A stretch of 64,000 nucleotides of DNA from Flavobacterium humi (GCF_004745595.1 NZ_SRLH01000003.1:124001-188000), one strand, 5' to 3'. Shown: positions 1 through 10,008, counted from the first letter of the stretch. The notes: generated by a model not told the origin, from the sequence alone. A program made the numbers and translations.

Positions 1-3000
1 AATGCCCAACTTCCGGGAGCTAACAAATCAAGTACTGGACAATTGAAAACCATGAGATTAGCACAATCCTGCAACGGGGAGTATGCCGCTTATTTTGGAG
101 CGTCTACAGCAGGAAATGCAACTGACCAGGGTAAAGTTTTGGCAGCTTTCAACGCTACATTGACGCGTTGCAACGGGGTATACGAAAAAGACCTTGCATT
201 ACACTTAAACCTTATTGCCAATACCACAGCGGTTATTTATTATAATGCATCGACAGATCCGTATTCTACTACATTGAGCCAATGGAACGCACAATTGCAA
301 ACTACTCTGACCAATAATATTGGTGAAGCCAATTATGACATCGGCCATATGTTCGGTGCTTCAGGAGGCGGAGGTAATGCAGGTTGTATCGGATGTGTTT
401 GCGTAAACGGCCAAAAAGGTTCCGGTATCACATCTCCGGCTGACGGAATTCCTCAGGGAGACAATTTCGATATTGATTATGTAGTCCATGAAGTAGGGCA
501 TCAGTTAGGAGGAAATCATACTTTTTCAAATAGTAATGAAGGTTCGGGCGTAAGCAAAGAAGTAGGTTCCGGTGTAACTATTATGGGTTATGCAGGTATC
601 ACTTCCCAAGATATCGCTCCTCATTCCATTGATATTTACCACGAAACAACTATCGCACAGATCCAGGCTAATTTAGCGACCAAATCTTGTCCTGTGACAA
701 CTTCTTTGGCTGGGACCAATGCTACTCCAGTTGTAAGTGCCGGAGCAGATTATACAATTCCTAAAAGCACTCCTTTTATGCTTACCGGTTCTGCAACCGA
801 TGCTAATACTGGAGACGCCTTGACATATGTTTGGGAGCAAAATGACGACGGAGGTTCACAAACGGGAGCAAACAGTGTGGCAAGCGTAGGTAAAACTAGT
901 GGGCCAAACTGGAGATCTTGGAGCCCAACTGCTTCTCCAACCCGATATTTTCCAATTTTGCAGACTGTTCTTGCCGGCGGCCAGACAACAGCCGGAACAG
1001 GAAATGACGGAATCAATGTAGAAGCTTTGAGTTCTGTTGCCAGGACTTTGAACTTCAGGTTAACGGTAAGAGACAATTCTCCTTACAGTTCTGTAGCTCC
1101 TATAAAAGTTGGCCAAACTGCTTTTGACGACATGGTGGTTACTGTAAATGCTACGGCGGGTCCTTTCTCAGTTAGCGCACCAAACACAGCTGTTTCTTAT
1201 GTTGGCGGATCATCTCAAAACATAACATGGAACGTTGCAGGTACTACTGCCAATGGTGTAAACTGTGCCAATGTTGACATTTTATTATCTACGGATGGTG
1301 GAAACACATTCCCTGTAACATTGTTAGCGGGCACTCCGAACGACGGAACGCAAGCTGTAACTATTCCAAACACACCTGGAACTACCAACAGGATTATGGT
1401 AAAAGGAAGCGGGCATATTTTCTTCGATATTTCGAATGCGAACTTTACCATTACTACCGGTACTATAGACAACACGCCACCTTCTGCCCCTACATCTTTA
1501 GCGGCTTCAGGTACTACGCAGACTACCACTAACTTATCATGGACCGCTTCTACCGACAACGTAGGAGTAACCGGATATGATGTGTATCAAGATGGTGTAT
1601 TCAAGGCAAATGTAGCCACAACTTCTTACGCCGTAACAGGATTGACTGCTTCTACAGCGTATTCTTTCTATGTAATTGCAAGAGACGCTGCCGGAAACAG
1701 TTCTACAGCCAGTAATACTGTAAACGTAACAACTTCTGCACCTATTATTGACACTACCCCTCCATCTGCTCCAACTTCATTGGCGGCTTCAGGAACAACT
1801 TCTTCTTCTACTAATTTATCTTGGACAGCTTCTACTGATAATGTTGGAGTAACAGGTTATGATGTGTACCAAGGAGGTGTTTTTAAAGCAAATGTGGCCA
1901 CGACTTCTTACACAGTAACAGGATTAACTGCTTCTACAGCGTATTCTTTCTATGTAATTGCAAGGGATGCAGCAGGAAACAGTTCTACAGCAAGTAACAC
2001 TGTAAACGTAACAACATCTCCTATAACGATAACCTATTGTGCTTCTCAAGGAAACAACGTGGCAGATGAGTTGATCGGAAGAGTTCAAATCGGAACCATC
2101 AACAATGCTTCTACTGGAGGAACAGGTTATACGGATTTTACGTCTATCTCTACTAATCTTACCAAAGGGGCTTCCACTACTATTACAGTAACGCCTACCT
2201 GGACAGGTTCTTCTTATCCAGAAGCGTATGCGGTTTTCATCGACTACAACCAAGATGGTGATTTTACGGATTCCGGCGAATTGGTATGGTCTAAAGCCGC
2301 TTCGACTACCACTCCTGCAACAGGTACATTTACCGTATCTTCTTCTGCTACGACAGGACCTACAAGAATGAGGGTTTCCATGAAATACAACGGAATCCCA
2401 ACAGCTTGTGAAACATTCTCTTACGGACAAGTGGAAGATTACACTGTAAACTTACAAGGTGGAGGCTTACCAACGTATTGTGCTTCTCAGGCAAGTAATA
2501 CAAATGATGAAAGAATCGGTAAAGTAGTGTTCAATACAATTAACAACACTTCTACAGGAACAGCTGGATATGAGAATTTCACTGCTCAGTCTACCAATGC
2601 AGGACGCGGGGCAACCTATACCATTACCGTTACGCCAACCTGGACGGGTTCTACTTATCCTGAAGCCTATGCGGTTTTCATCGACTACAACCAGGATGGT
2701 GACTTTACAGATTCCGGCGAACTAGCCTGGAGCGCTGCCGCTTCTACTACAACTCCGGTAAGCGGATCGATCACGATTCCTGCTGCGGCAACTTTAGGAG
2801 CTACAAGAATGAGGGTTTCGATGAAATACAACGGAATTCCAACGGCTTGTGAAGCATTCACTTACGGACAAGTAGAAGATTATACTGTAAACATTTCCAC
2901 TACTGCAAGACCGGATGCTGTTGAAAACAACCTGTCTTCCATCAAATTATACCCGAATCCTACTGAAGGAATCTTAAACATCACTGAGGTTTCTGAAAAT

Positions 3001-3156
3001 GCGGCATTCAGAGTGTTTAATTTAATAGGGCAAACTGTATTGAGCGGAAAAATCGTAAACGGATCGATTGATGTTGCCAAAATGGAATCCGGAAACTATA
3101 TTTTAGAAGTTTCTGACAACAATGGCGTAATCACCAAACGTTTCATCAAAAAATAA
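1..3156 (+). CDS. Secreted reprolysin-like zinc metalloprotease with Fn3, GEVED and T9SS sorting domains (5' truncated)
   Basis: The reading frame is open to the first base of the window, so the signal peptide and N-terminus lie upstream; the first ATG (43) is internal. The metzincin zinc site HEVGHQLGGNH is at 487-519, and the Met-turn (VTIMGYAG) follows with its Met codon at 583. Two fibronectin type III domains (about 1468-1737 and 1750-2019) and two GEVED domains starting with YCASQ (about 2035 and 2476) come next. The protein ends with a type A sorting domain (LYPNPTEG to the basic terminus, about 2940-3153). By family knowledge this is a cell-surface or secreted endopeptidase exported by the type IX system; the substrate cannot be deduced. 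Fn3 and GEVED modules probably bind substrate or surface. The duplicated modules are also similar at DNA level. Confidence 0.93.
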   Translation, partial: NAQLPGANKSSTGQLKTMRLAQSCNGEYAAYFGASTAGNATDQGKVLAAFNATLTRCNGVYEKDLALHLNLIANTTAVIYYNASTDPYSTTLSQWNAQLQTTLTNNIGEANYDIGHMFGASGGGGNAGCIGCVCVNGQKGSGITSPADGIPQGDNFDIDYVVHEVGHQLGGNHTFSNSNEGSGVSKEVGSGVTIMGYAGITSQDIAPHSIDIYHETTIAQIQANLATKSCPVTTSLAGTNATPVVSAGADYTIPKSTPFMLTGSATDANTGDALTYVWEQNDDGGSQTGANSVASVGKTSGPNWRSWSPTASPTRYFPILQTVLAGGQTTAGTGNDGINVEALSSVARTLNFRLTVRDNSPYSSVAPIKVGQTAFDDMVVTVNATAGPFSVSAPNTAVSYVGGSSQNITWNVAGTTANGVNCANVDILLSTDGGNTFPVTLLAGTPNDGTQAVTIPNTPGTTNRIMVKGSGHIFFDISNANFTITTGTIDNTPPSAPTSLAASGTTQTTTNLSWTASTDNVGVTGYDVYQDGVFKANVATTSYAVTGLTASTAYSFYVIARDAAGNSSTASNTVNVTTSAPIIDTTPPSAPTSLAASGTTSSSTNLSWTASTDNVGVTGYDVYQGGVFKANVATTSYTVTGLTASTAYSFYVIARDAAGNSSTASNTVNVTTSPITITYCASQGNNVADELIGRVQIGTINNASTGGTGYTDFTSISTNLTKGASTTITVTPTWTGSSYPEAYAVFIDYNQDGDFTDSGELVWSKAASTTTPATGTFTVSSSATTGPTRMRVSMKYNGIPTACETFSYGQVEDYTVNLQGGGLPTYCASQASNTNDERIGKVVFNTINNTSTGTAGYENFTAQSTNAGRGATYTITVTPTWTGSTYPEAYAVFIDYNQDGDFTDSGELAWSAAASTTTPVSGSITIPAAATLGATRMRVSMKYNGIPTACEAFTYGQVEDYTVNISTTARPDAVENNLSSIKLYPNPTEGILNITEVSENAAFRVFNLIGQTVLSGKIVNGSIDVAKMESGNYILEVSDNNGVITKRFIKK

Positions 3157-3175
3157 TCTTTTTGAATTTAAAACC

Positions 3176-3209
3176 AAAAAGGCTGTCTCATATAGGGACA
3201 GCCTTTTTT
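3176..3209. terminator. Bidirectional intrinsic terminator
   Basis: Inverted repeat GGCTGTC (3181-3187) / GACAGCC (3197-3203), flanked by A and T runs. It lies between two convergent genes and can serve both the metalloprotease and the minus-strand T9SS cargo gene. Confidence 0.85.
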
Positions 3210-3235
3210 CTTGCATCATGGCAATGGTTTTTGTT

Positions 3236-4813
3236 TTAGTCGACAGCTATTTTTGCAGTATAGGAATCCTTGGCTGTTGCCACTTTCACAATATATATTC
3301 CTTTTTTCAGGTCGGAGATATCGTAGGAACCGGTTTTGAATGCTTTGATGCGGAGCCCGCTCAGATCATAAATCTCTGTTGCGATAATCTCATCGGCAGC
3401 CGTTTTTTCCTTTTCCGGAACATCGGAAGATTTGTTGCTACAAGGTGGATCCAATATTATCCTTGATTGAAGATGTCCTTGTTCATCCTTGCTAACCGAT
3501 AAAGAAGCTTGCCTGTCACAAGGGTTGTATGGTGGCGGCGCGCAGGTAATGGTCCTTGTAATCGATGTCGTTCCGCAATCATTGGTTGCCGTAATTAAAA
3601 AAGTCACAGTCCAGTTAAAATTCGGACCTCTTCCAGAACCTTCAAATCCGCTTCCAGAACCCATACCTCCATTTGTCGAGCCGATGTTGGTCCAGGTCGT
3701 AGCAGTAATACCTTGTTGGTTAAGTGGCACACCATTGGCAGTTACAAATTCGGCGTAAGCATAATTACTGTTCGACGTTAATTCGATATCAAAACTCGGC
3801 AATCCTCCTCCTACTCTAAGAGGTTTCACAACGTTTAACGATTGGCCGCAGGCATTGGTGATTCTGGCAATCAGGTTACAGGCTCCGTCAGAAACCTTGG
3901 TAACGGTTATGGATGAACCTGTAGCCGAACTTACTGTGGCTATAGCAGGATTCGAACTTGACCAGGTTACGGTATTTACATAGTATGGAGTGCTTAAATT
4001 CTCAATAGTATATACTTCTGAAGCTCCGCAAATGGAATTCCTGCCCGAAATAGTGGCTTGCGTTGCAGCAAAATTACTCCTGCTGATCTGGCAGGTTTTA
4101 GTCGGTTGCGAAACCCCGTTCAAAACCGGAGTTACCTGAATGCTAGACGGCAACACCGTAAAATCTATAGGCCTGATTTGTATGCTGTTGGTTGTAGTGG
4201 TAAACGGCCCGGTTATGGCTATTCCAGAATTATTGTATTTCCATCCATTGCCCACATTCCATTGATACGTCATAGTCCCAGGAGTGGCATATACATTATC
4301 AACTGTAAAGGTATAACCGGACAAATTTTCGCAATAAACAACCTGGGTGGCTGGAACTAGATTAAAGGTTGGAGACGGATTTTTGGTCAAAGCATACGTA
4401 CAAGTGTTTGGGTGCACATTGGTGGAAACTTCATAAACACCATAAAAAGTACTTCCGGAAACATTAATGTCCGAAGCTTGCAAGGTTTGACTGAAAGACC
4501 CTTCCCAAGAAGTTCCCTGGCTAAAAGCGCTGTTGTCTACCATGATCCCATTGATAAATTGCGGCGTGCTGCTTGCGGTTTTTTTTATGTACAGTTTCAA
4601 AATGGCTGCACCTACATTTGTCGATGACGATTTGGTTATTTTCAATGTCAGGGACAAGTTCACCGAACTGTTTGACCCAAAAGCGATCGTCCCGCAATTT
4701 GAAACGGCCGCTCCGTTTACGGAAATATTCTGCAAAGACGGGGTTTGTCCTTTTGCCGTAATGGTAAAAAGGGCAAAAAATAATATACTGAATGCTACTA
4801 TTGTTTTTTTCAT
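3236..4813 (-). CDS. T9SS type A sorting domain-containing secreted protein of unknown function
   Basis: A 525-residue protein starting with a signal peptide (MKKTIVAFSILFFALFTITA, cleavage near AKGQ). The body is rich in Ser, Thr, Asn and Gly with no catalytic motif I recognise; segments such as GRNSICGASEVYTIENLS and ISVNGAAVSNCGTIAFGSN resemble Ig-like or PKD-like repeats of flavobacterial surface adhesins. The last 50 residues (EIYDLSGLRIKAFK to AKIAVD) fit a sorting domain, so export through the type IX system is inferred. It is convergent with the upstream metalloprotease, sharing a terminator. Its start codon overlaps by ATGA a possible small reading frame upstream (4810-4962). A structural or adhesive role is a guess only. 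Confidence 0.85.
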   Translation of the reverse strand: MKKTIVAFSILFFALFTITAKGQTPSLQNISVNGAAVSNCGTIAFGSNSSVNLSLTLKITKSSSTNVGAAILKLYIKKTASSTPQFINGIMVDNSAFSQGTSWEGSFSQTLQASDINVSGSTFYGVYEVSTNVHPNTCTYALTKNPSPTFNLVPATQVVYCENLSGYTFTVDNVYATPGTMTYQWNVGNGWKYNNSGIAITGPFTTTTNSIQIRPIDFTVLPSSIQVTPVLNGVSQPTKTCQISRSNFAATQATISGRNSICGASEVYTIENLSTPYYVNTVTWSSSNPAIATVSSATGSSITVTKVSDGACNLIARITNACGQSLNVVKPLRVGGGLPSFDIELTSNSNYAYAEFVTANGVPLNQQGITATTWTNIGSTNGGMGSGSGFEGSGRGPNFNWTVTFLITATNDCGTTSITRTITCAPPPYNPCDRQASLSVSKDEQGHLQSRIILDPPCSNKSSDVPEKEKTAADEIIATEIYDLSGLRIKAFKTGSYDISDLKKGIYIVKVATAKDSYTAKIAVD

Positions 4814-4962
4814 TTGTATGATTTAAATGTGAATTTGCGCCGGCTTCTAGGCTTTTCGCCAGCTGCTGTATTTTTTTCGGACAACTCAACCTTTACCAAT
4901 AAGCCGTCCGGGAAATCCGGAAAGACCTTTTGCTTTTCTTGCAGGTGTAAAATGTGCTTCAT
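4810..4962 (-). CDS. Possible 50-residue small protein overlapping the downstream start by ATGA
   Basis: On the minus strand an ATG at 4962 opens a 50-codon frame (MKHILHLQEKQKVFPDFPDG... ending FKSYK) whose TGA (4812-4810) overlaps the ATG (4813) of the T9SS cargo gene, the usual form of translational coupling. The product is basic, lacks a signal peptide and matches no family I know. No clear Shine-Dalgarno sequence precedes it. Another frame of the same strand is also open, for at least 36 codons (ending ...GFPGRLIGKG), so the coding frame is uncertain. The segment may instead be leader RNA or a repeat remnant. Confidence 0.3.
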   Translation of the reverse strand: MKHILHLQEKQKVFPDFPDGLLVKVELSEKNTAAGEKPRSRRKFTFKSYK

Positions 4963-5180
4963 AACGGAATTGCCCGCAATATCCTAAGGATCTGAGGCCT
5001 ATGTTTTGGTTGTTATTTTCTGTGGGGGATAAGTAATCTGACAACAAACCTATAACCAGTAAAGACTTATGAAATACGGTTTTTCCTTACCTTTTGTTAA
5101 TTTTCTACTATCAAAAAACACTTTCGGAACATCTCATTTGCCGGAACACTGATACTCAAATTATCAAACCTTCCTCCTTC
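4963..5180. other. Intergenic stretch without a recognised gene
   Basis: This lies between divergent genes. Apart from the upstream part of the alternative open frame mentioned for 4810-4962 I see no gene, terminator or repeat here. Confidence 0.5.
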
Positions 5181-5208
5181 TTTGTTTTTGAAAAAATTAG
5201 TACTTTTA
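5181..5208 (+). promoter_or_regulatory. Promoter of the S9 peptidase gene
   Basis: TTTG (5181-5184) is followed after 16 nt by TACTTTTA (5201-5208), one mismatch from the Bacteroidota -7 consensus TAnnTTTG. The ATG follows 24 nt later. Confidence 0.5.
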
Positions 5209-5232
5209 GGCCTTGACAAATTCAAAAAAATT

Positions 5233-7137
5233 ATGAAGAAATTATTGCTTTTAACCTTAACAATGATGAGTATGCACACCTTGGTTGCACAAGACGTATT
5301 GTCTCCGGAACTACTATGGAAGCTGGGAAGAGTAACTCCTCTTGGTATTTCCAAAGACGGAAAGAACGTAATCTATAAAGTTTCGACTCCTTCTGTAGAG
5401 GAAAACAAATCCAGTTCTAAAACCTATTCCGTACCGGTTATTGGAGGCCCAGCCACCGAAATAAAAGACACGAAAGAAATCTTAAAAGACAAAAACATTT
5501 CTCCAGGCGGAAAATATACCGTGTACAATGAAGAAGTGAAAATTGATAAAGTCCTTGGAAAAGATTTTTATCCCGAACTGGACAAAACAACCGCGCAGAT
5601 TTATAACGGATTGGATTACAGGCATTGGGATACCTGGAACGAAGGAAAGTTCAACCATGTTTTTTATAAGGAAAACAAAGAAGGAGCAACTGGCATCGAT
5701 ATCCTGGCCGGGGAAAATTTCGATTCACCGCAAAAACCTTTCGGTGGCGATGAAGATTACATCTGGTCTCCTGACGGAAAAAGTATTTTATACGTTTGCA
5801 AGAAAAAAGCCGGCACGCAATATGCCATTTCGACCAATACAGATATTTACGAATACAACCTGGCTACAGGAAAAACCACAAACAGGACCGAAGGCAATGT
5901 AGGCTACGACACAAATCCTGCTTTTTCTCCTTCCGGGGATTTGACCTGGTTGCAAATGAAACGCGACGGTTATGAAGCGGATAAAAACGATATCATTGTT
6001 CATTTCAAAGGCATAAACATCAACCTGACTGCCGGTTGGGACGGGACAGTTGACAATTTCTTCTGGAGCCCTGACGGCAAAAAAGTATATTTCGTGGCTC
6101 CTGTAGGCGGAACGAAACAATTGTTCGAAGTGAATTTCCCAGGCCTGACCAAAATTGCCGTGCAGGTAAAACAAATTACAGATGGAGATTTTGACGTAGC
6201 CGATATCATTGGCTTTTCAGGAACAAATGCCATTGTAACCAGAACCGACATGAACCATGCCGCGGAAATTTTCTCTTATGATGTGACCAAAAAAACCTGG
6301 AAACAGCTTACTACCGTAAACAAAGCAACCTACGACAAACTGGCTTTGCCAAAATTTGTAAAAAGGCTCGTGACCACTACTGATGGCAAAAAAATGACCG
6401 TGTGGGTGATCCTTCCTCCTAATTTTAATGCTTCTAAAAAATACCCTACGCTTTTATTCTGCCAGGGAGGCCCTCAGTCTCCTTTGACACAAAGCTATTC
6501 TTTCCGTTGGAATTTCTCTTTAATGGCATCGCAGGGCTATATTATAGTAGCACCAAACCGTCGCGGTATGCAAGGGCATGGAGTGGAATGGAATGAAAAA
6601 ATCAGCGGTGATTGGGGTGGCCAGGTTATGGACGATTACCTTTCCGCTATTGATGATGTGGCCAAAGAAAGCTATGTAGACAAAAACCGTTTGGGTTGTG
6701 TTGGTGCCAGCTACGGCGGCTACTCGGTATTTTACCTGGCCGGGATTCACAACAACAGGTTCAAAACCTTTATTGCGCACGACGGTGTTTTCAATACACA
6801 AAGTATGTTTGGTACAACTGAAGAAGTATTCTTCAACAACTGGGATTTTGGTGGTGCTTATTGGGAAAAAGACAACCAGAAAGCACAATTATCCTACACA
6901 AAATTCAACCCGATCAATTTCGTAGACAAATGGAACACGCCAATCTTGATCATCCAGGGCGGCATAGATTTCAGGGTGCCGATTGGCCAATCCCAGGAAG
7001 CTTTCCAGGCGGCTCAGTTGCGAGGCATCAAAAGCAGGCTATTATATTTCCCGGATGAAAACCACTGGGTGCTTAAACCGCAGAATGCGCAGGTTTGGCA
7101 ACGAGAATTTTACAAATGGTTAAAAGAAACATTATAA
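5233..7137 (+). CDS. S9 family (DPP-IV/acylaminoacyl-peptidase-like) serine peptidase
   Basis: A 634-residue exported peptidase. The chosen ATG gives a clean signal peptide (MKKLLLLTLTMMSMHTLVAQ); a TTG 51 nt upstream lies inside the probable promoter and is rejected. Residues about 25-380 contain repeated blades with the SPDGKKVYF-type motif of a beta-propeller, and about 390-634 form the alpha/beta hydrolase domain. The catalytic triad is Ser493 in GASYGGYS, Asp579 in GGIDFRVP and His611 in ENHW. Family members release dipeptides or acyl-amino acids from oligopeptides in the periplasm. It is a single-gene unit followed by a terminator. The exact substrate preference cannot be read from the sequence. 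Confidence 0.93.
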   Translation: MKKLLLLTLTMMSMHTLVAQDVLSPELLWKLGRVTPLGISKDGKNVIYKVSTPSVEENKSSSKTYSVPVIGGPATEIKDTKEILKDKNISPGGKYTVYNEEVKIDKVLGKDFYPELDKTTAQIYNGLDYRHWDTWNEGKFNHVFYKENKEGATGIDILAGENFDSPQKPFGGDEDYIWSPDGKSILYVCKKKAGTQYAISTNTDIYEYNLATGKTTNRTEGNVGYDTNPAFSPSGDLTWLQMKRDGYEADKNDIIVHFKGININLTAGWDGTVDNFFWSPDGKKVYFVAPVGGTKQLFEVNFPGLTKIAVQVKQITDGDFDVADIIGFSGTNAIVTRTDMNHAAEIFSYDVTKKTWKQLTTVNKATYDKLALPKFVKRLVTTTDGKKMTVWVILPPNFNASKKYPTLLFCQGGPQSPLTQSYSFRWNFSLMASQGYIIVAPNRRGMQGHGVEWNEKISGDWGGQVMDDYLSAIDDVAKESYVDKNRLGCVGASYGGYSVFYLAGIHNNRFKTFIAHDGVFNTQSMFGTTEEVFFNNWDFGGAYWEKDNQKAQLSYTKFNPINFVDKWNTPILIIQGGIDFRVPIGQSQEAFQAAQLRGIKSRLLYFPDENHWVLKPQNAQVWQREFYKWLKETL

Positions 7138-7143
7138 ATACCC

Positions 7144-7178
7144 AAAACCCGCACCGACAACTCCGGCGCGGGTTTTTT
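7144..7178 (+). terminator. Intrinsic terminator of the S9 peptidase gene
   Basis: AAAACCCGC (7144-7152) pairs with GCGGGTTTT (7168-7176) around a 15-nt loop and continues into a T run. Confidence 0.85.
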
Positions 7179-7270
7179 ATTTCTTAACGAAAGCATAAAT
7201 TGGTGTTAAAAAAAAAATTCACACACTACAATTTATAATTTTACACTCTATTCAAATTAAAAACAGTATT

Positions 7271-8455
7271 ATGTACACAATTAAGTCATTTGTAATCGCA
7301 TCGCTGCTTGTGGGAGCAACCGGATTCGCTCAGGACAATCTAGTAAACTCTTTAAAAATAAATGCCAGCGAAAACAGTAAAGCGGCTTTTCAATTTACCG
7401 ATGTGGTTAATGTCGAAAACACTTCTATAAAAAACCAGGGATCTTCAGGAACCTGTTGGAGTTATTCTGCCAATTCATTTTTGGAATCGGAAATGATCCG
7501 TATGGGCAAAAAACCGGTGGAACTTTCCCAGATTTTCTCTGCCCGTAATGCTTATGTGGAAAAAGGAAGGAACTATGTACGCATGCACGGAGCGACAACA
7601 CTTGGAGACGGTGGTGCTTTCCATGATGTTATCAATATGTACAAAAAATACGGGGCTGTTCCGCAATCTGTTTACACAGGGTTGAACTATGGTACCGACA
7701 AAAACAAATTTGCCGAAATGGGAGCTTTGACAGAAGCCTTCCTAAAAGCGGTTGTAACCAATCCTAACGGAGAATTGACACCAAACTGGGAAAAAGCATA
7801 CGCTGCCATCATCGATTCTTATTTGGGTCAAACACCTAAATCTTTCGATTACAACGGAAAAAAATACACGCCTGAATCTTTTGCAAAAGAAGTGGTAGGC
7901 ATTAATGCTGATGATTATGTTGAAATCTCATCGTTGCAGGAATATCCATACTATTCAAAATTTGTATTGATGGTTCCGGACAACTGGTCTTACGATCAGG
8001 TCTATAATGTAAAAATGAACGAATTGACAGACATCATAGACAATGCACTTAAAACAGGCTATACTGTGGCTTGGGCAGGTGATGTAAGCGAAAAAAGCTT
8101 CTCATGGAAAAACGGTGTGGCTTTTGTACCGGAAAAGAAACCGGAAGACATGACAGCAGAAGAAAAAGCGGATTTATTCAACGGTCCTAAAAAAGAAGCG
8201 GTAGTTACTGAAGAAATGCGCCAAAAAGCATTTGACAACTATACTACTACTGATGACCACGGAATGCATATCGTAGGTATTTCCAAAGACCAAAACGGTA
8301 AGGAATACTATATCGTTAAAAACTCCTGGGGCGCAACAAACGATTATAAAGGATACCTTTACATGTCTAAAGAATTCGCGAAATACAAAGCAACAGCTAT
8401 ATTATTGCACAAGAAAGCAGTTCCGGCAGCCATCGCTTCCAAACTGAAAGTATAA
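7271..8455 (+). CDS. C1B family cysteine peptidase (bleomycin hydrolase / aminopeptidase C-like)
   Basis: A 394-residue papain-fold peptidase. Gln56 (oxyanion hole) and Cys62 lie in NQGSSGTCWSYS, His330 in DDHGMHIVGI and Asn351 in VKNSWGA, giving a complete C1 active site. The N-terminus MYTIKSFVIASLLVGATGFAQ is a signal peptide, so unlike cytosolic PepC the protein is probably periplasmic. The bleomycin hydrolase (C1B) assignment rests on the position of the motifs and the long insertion between Cys and His. Likely activity is aminopeptidase or general thiol peptidase on short peptides. It is monocistronic, with its own terminator. Confidence 0.9.
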   Translation: MYTIKSFVIASLLVGATGFAQDNLVNSLKINASENSKAAFQFTDVVNVENTSIKNQGSSGTCWSYSANSFLESEMIRMGKKPVELSQIFSARNAYVEKGRNYVRMHGATTLGDGGAFHDVINMYKKYGAVPQSVYTGLNYGTDKNKFAEMGALTEAFLKAVVTNPNGELTPNWEKAYAAIIDSYLGQTPKSFDYNGKKYTPESFAKEVVGINADDYVEISSLQEYPYYSKFVLMVPDNWSYDQVYNVKMNELTDIIDNALKTGYTVAWAGDVSEKSFSWKNGVAFVPEKKPEDMTAEEKADLFNGPKKEAVVTEEMRQKAFDNYTTTDDHGMHIVGISKDQNGKEYYIVKNSWGATNDYKGYLYMSKEFAKYKATAILLHKKAVPAAIASKLKV

Positions 8456-8476
8456 TCCTTTACAAGAAGGAAAATT

Positions 8477-8508
8477 AAAACCAGCTATTGTTTAGCTGGT
8501 TTTTTTTT
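8477..8508 (+). terminator. Intrinsic terminator of the C1 peptidase gene
   Basis: Perfect 11-bp stem AAAACCAGCTA (8477-8487) / TAGCTGGTTTT (8493-8503), followed by more T. Confidence 0.9.
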
Positions 8509-8527
8509 GGAGATAGGAAAGGCATAA

Positions 8528-8555
8528 AAAAATCCCAACCTTTCGGTTGGGATTT
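8528..8555 (-). terminator. Intrinsic terminator downstream of accC
   Basis: AAAATCCCAACC, loop TTTC, GGTTGGGATTTT. The stem is perfect and T-flanked on both strands; its position serves the minus-strand accC transcript. Confidence 0.9.
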
Positions 8556-8567
8556 TTAATTTACTAT

Positions 8568-9917
8568 TTATCCTCGAGGTTCTTTCATAACGAAAGATTC
8601 CATAAATTTCGTAGTATAATTTCCGGCAACATAATCCGCCTCATCCATTAATTGTCTGTGGAAAGGAATGGTTGTTTTGATTCCTTCGATCACGAACTCA
8701 TCCAGGGCGCGTTTCATTTTACTGATGGCTTCCTCACGCGTTTGAGCGGTAGTGATCAGTTTTGCGATCATGGAGTCATAATTTGGCGGAATGGTATACC
8801 CTGCGTAAACGTGGGTATCCAAACGCACTCCGTGGCCTCCCGGCGCATGTAAAACCGTTATTTTCCCCGGAGAAGGACGGAAGTCATTATAAGGGTCTTC
8901 CGCATTGATACGGCATTCTATAGAGTGCAATTGCGGTAAATAGTTTTTACCTGAAATCGGCACACCTGCAGCTACCAATATCTGCTCGCGAATCAAATCA
9001 TAATCAATAACCTGCTCTGTAATCGGGTGTTCTACCTGGATACGGGTATTCATTTCCATGAAGTAGAAGTTACGGTGCTTGTCTACCAAGAACTCAACTG
9101 TTCCAGCTCCTTCGTATTTAATGAATTCTGCCGCTTTTACAGCAGCTTCTCCCATTTTATGACGCAATTCATCGGTCATGAATGGCGAAGGTGTTTCTTC
9201 TGTTAATTTTTGGTGGCGTCTTTGTACCGAACAGTCTCTTTCGGAAAGGTGACATGCTTTCCCGTAAGAATCCCCAACTACCTGAATTTCGATATGGCGT
9301 GGCTCTTCGATCAATTTTTCCATGTACATCCCGTCATTCCCAAAAGAGGCGGCAGCTTCCTGACGTGCACTTTCCCATGCTTTCAAAAGCTCTTCTTCTT
9401 TCCATACGGCACGCATTCCTTTTCCTCCACCACCGGCTGTTGCTTTAAGCATTACCGGATAACCAAATTCTTTGGCTAGTTTTTCCGTTTGTTCGTAAGA
9501 CTCCAACAAACCGTCAGATCCCGGTACACAAGGAACTCCAGCAGCTTTCATAGTCGCTTTGGCGGAAGCCTTGTCTCCCATACGATCAATCATTTCAGGA
9601 GAAGCACCGATAAACTTGATATTATGTTCCTGGCAGATTTTTGAAAATTTGGCATTTTCAGACAAGAAACCATATCCAGGATGGATTGCATCTGCATTTG
9701 TAATTTCTGCAGCAGCAATAATATTAGACATTTTCAAGTAAGACAGGTTACTTGGAGGAGGGCCGATACAAACGGCTTCGTCCGCAAATTTTACGTGAAG
9801 GCTGTCCGCATCCGCTGTAGAATAAACCGCAACGGTCTTAATTCCCATTTCTCTACAGGTTCTGATCACACGAAGTGCAATTTCTCCCCTGTTTGCTATT
9901 AGTATTTTTTTAAACAT
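8568..9917 (-). CDS. accC: Biotin carboxylase subunit of acetyl-CoA carboxylase
   Basis: A 449-residue ATP-grasp enzyme of the standard length. It carboxylates biotin on BCCP with ATP and bicarbonate, the first half of malonyl-CoA formation in the cytoplasm. Visible features are the N-terminal [19 protein letters not shown], the Gly-rich ATP loop GGGGKGM at 162-168, RHIEIQ near 207 and the active-site [11 protein letters not shown] at 287-297. It is the last gene of fabH-accB-accC on the minus strand, 91 bp after accB and just ahead of a strong terminator. The order accB-accC downstream of fabH places it in fatty-acid initiation. The carboxyltransferase subunits are not in this window. Confidence 0.98.
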   Translation of the reverse strand: MFKKILIANRGEIALRVIRTCREMGIKTVAVYSTADADSLHVKFADEAVCIGPPPSNLSYLKMSNIIAAAEITNADAIHPGYGFLSENAKFSKICQEHNIKFIGASPEMIDRMGDKASAKATMKAAGVPCVPGSDGLLESYEQTEKLAKEFGYPVMLKATAGGGGKGMRAVWKEEELLKAWESARQEAAASFGNDGMYMEKLIEEPRHIEIQVVGDSYGKACHLSERDCSVQRRHQKLTEETPSPFMTDELRHKMGEAAVKAAEFIKYEGAGTVEFLVDKHRNFYFMEMNTRIQVEHPITEQVIDYDLIREQILVAAGVPISGKNYLPQLHSIECRINAEDPYNDFRPSPGKITVLHAPGGHGVRLDTHVYAGYTIPPNYDSMIAKLITTAQTREEAISKMKRALDEFVIEGIKTTIPFHRQLMDEADYVAGNYTTKFMESFVMKEPRG

Positions 9918-10008
9918 CTTTTGAAATTTTAAATTTTGAATTCTAAACTTTAAATTATTCCAAATGATGACAGTAACCCATCATTCAAAATTTAATTTTT
10001 AAAATTTC

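Noticed and set aside
1924..2430. 168-codon open frame on the minus strand
   Set aside because: It is antisense to the duplicated Fn3/GEVED region, with an Arg/Ser/Cys-rich composition typical of shadow frames.
7200..7270. Promoter for the C1 peptidase gene at TAATTTTA (7236-7243)
   Set aside because: One mismatch and no -33 element at usable distance; too weak in such AT-rich DNA.
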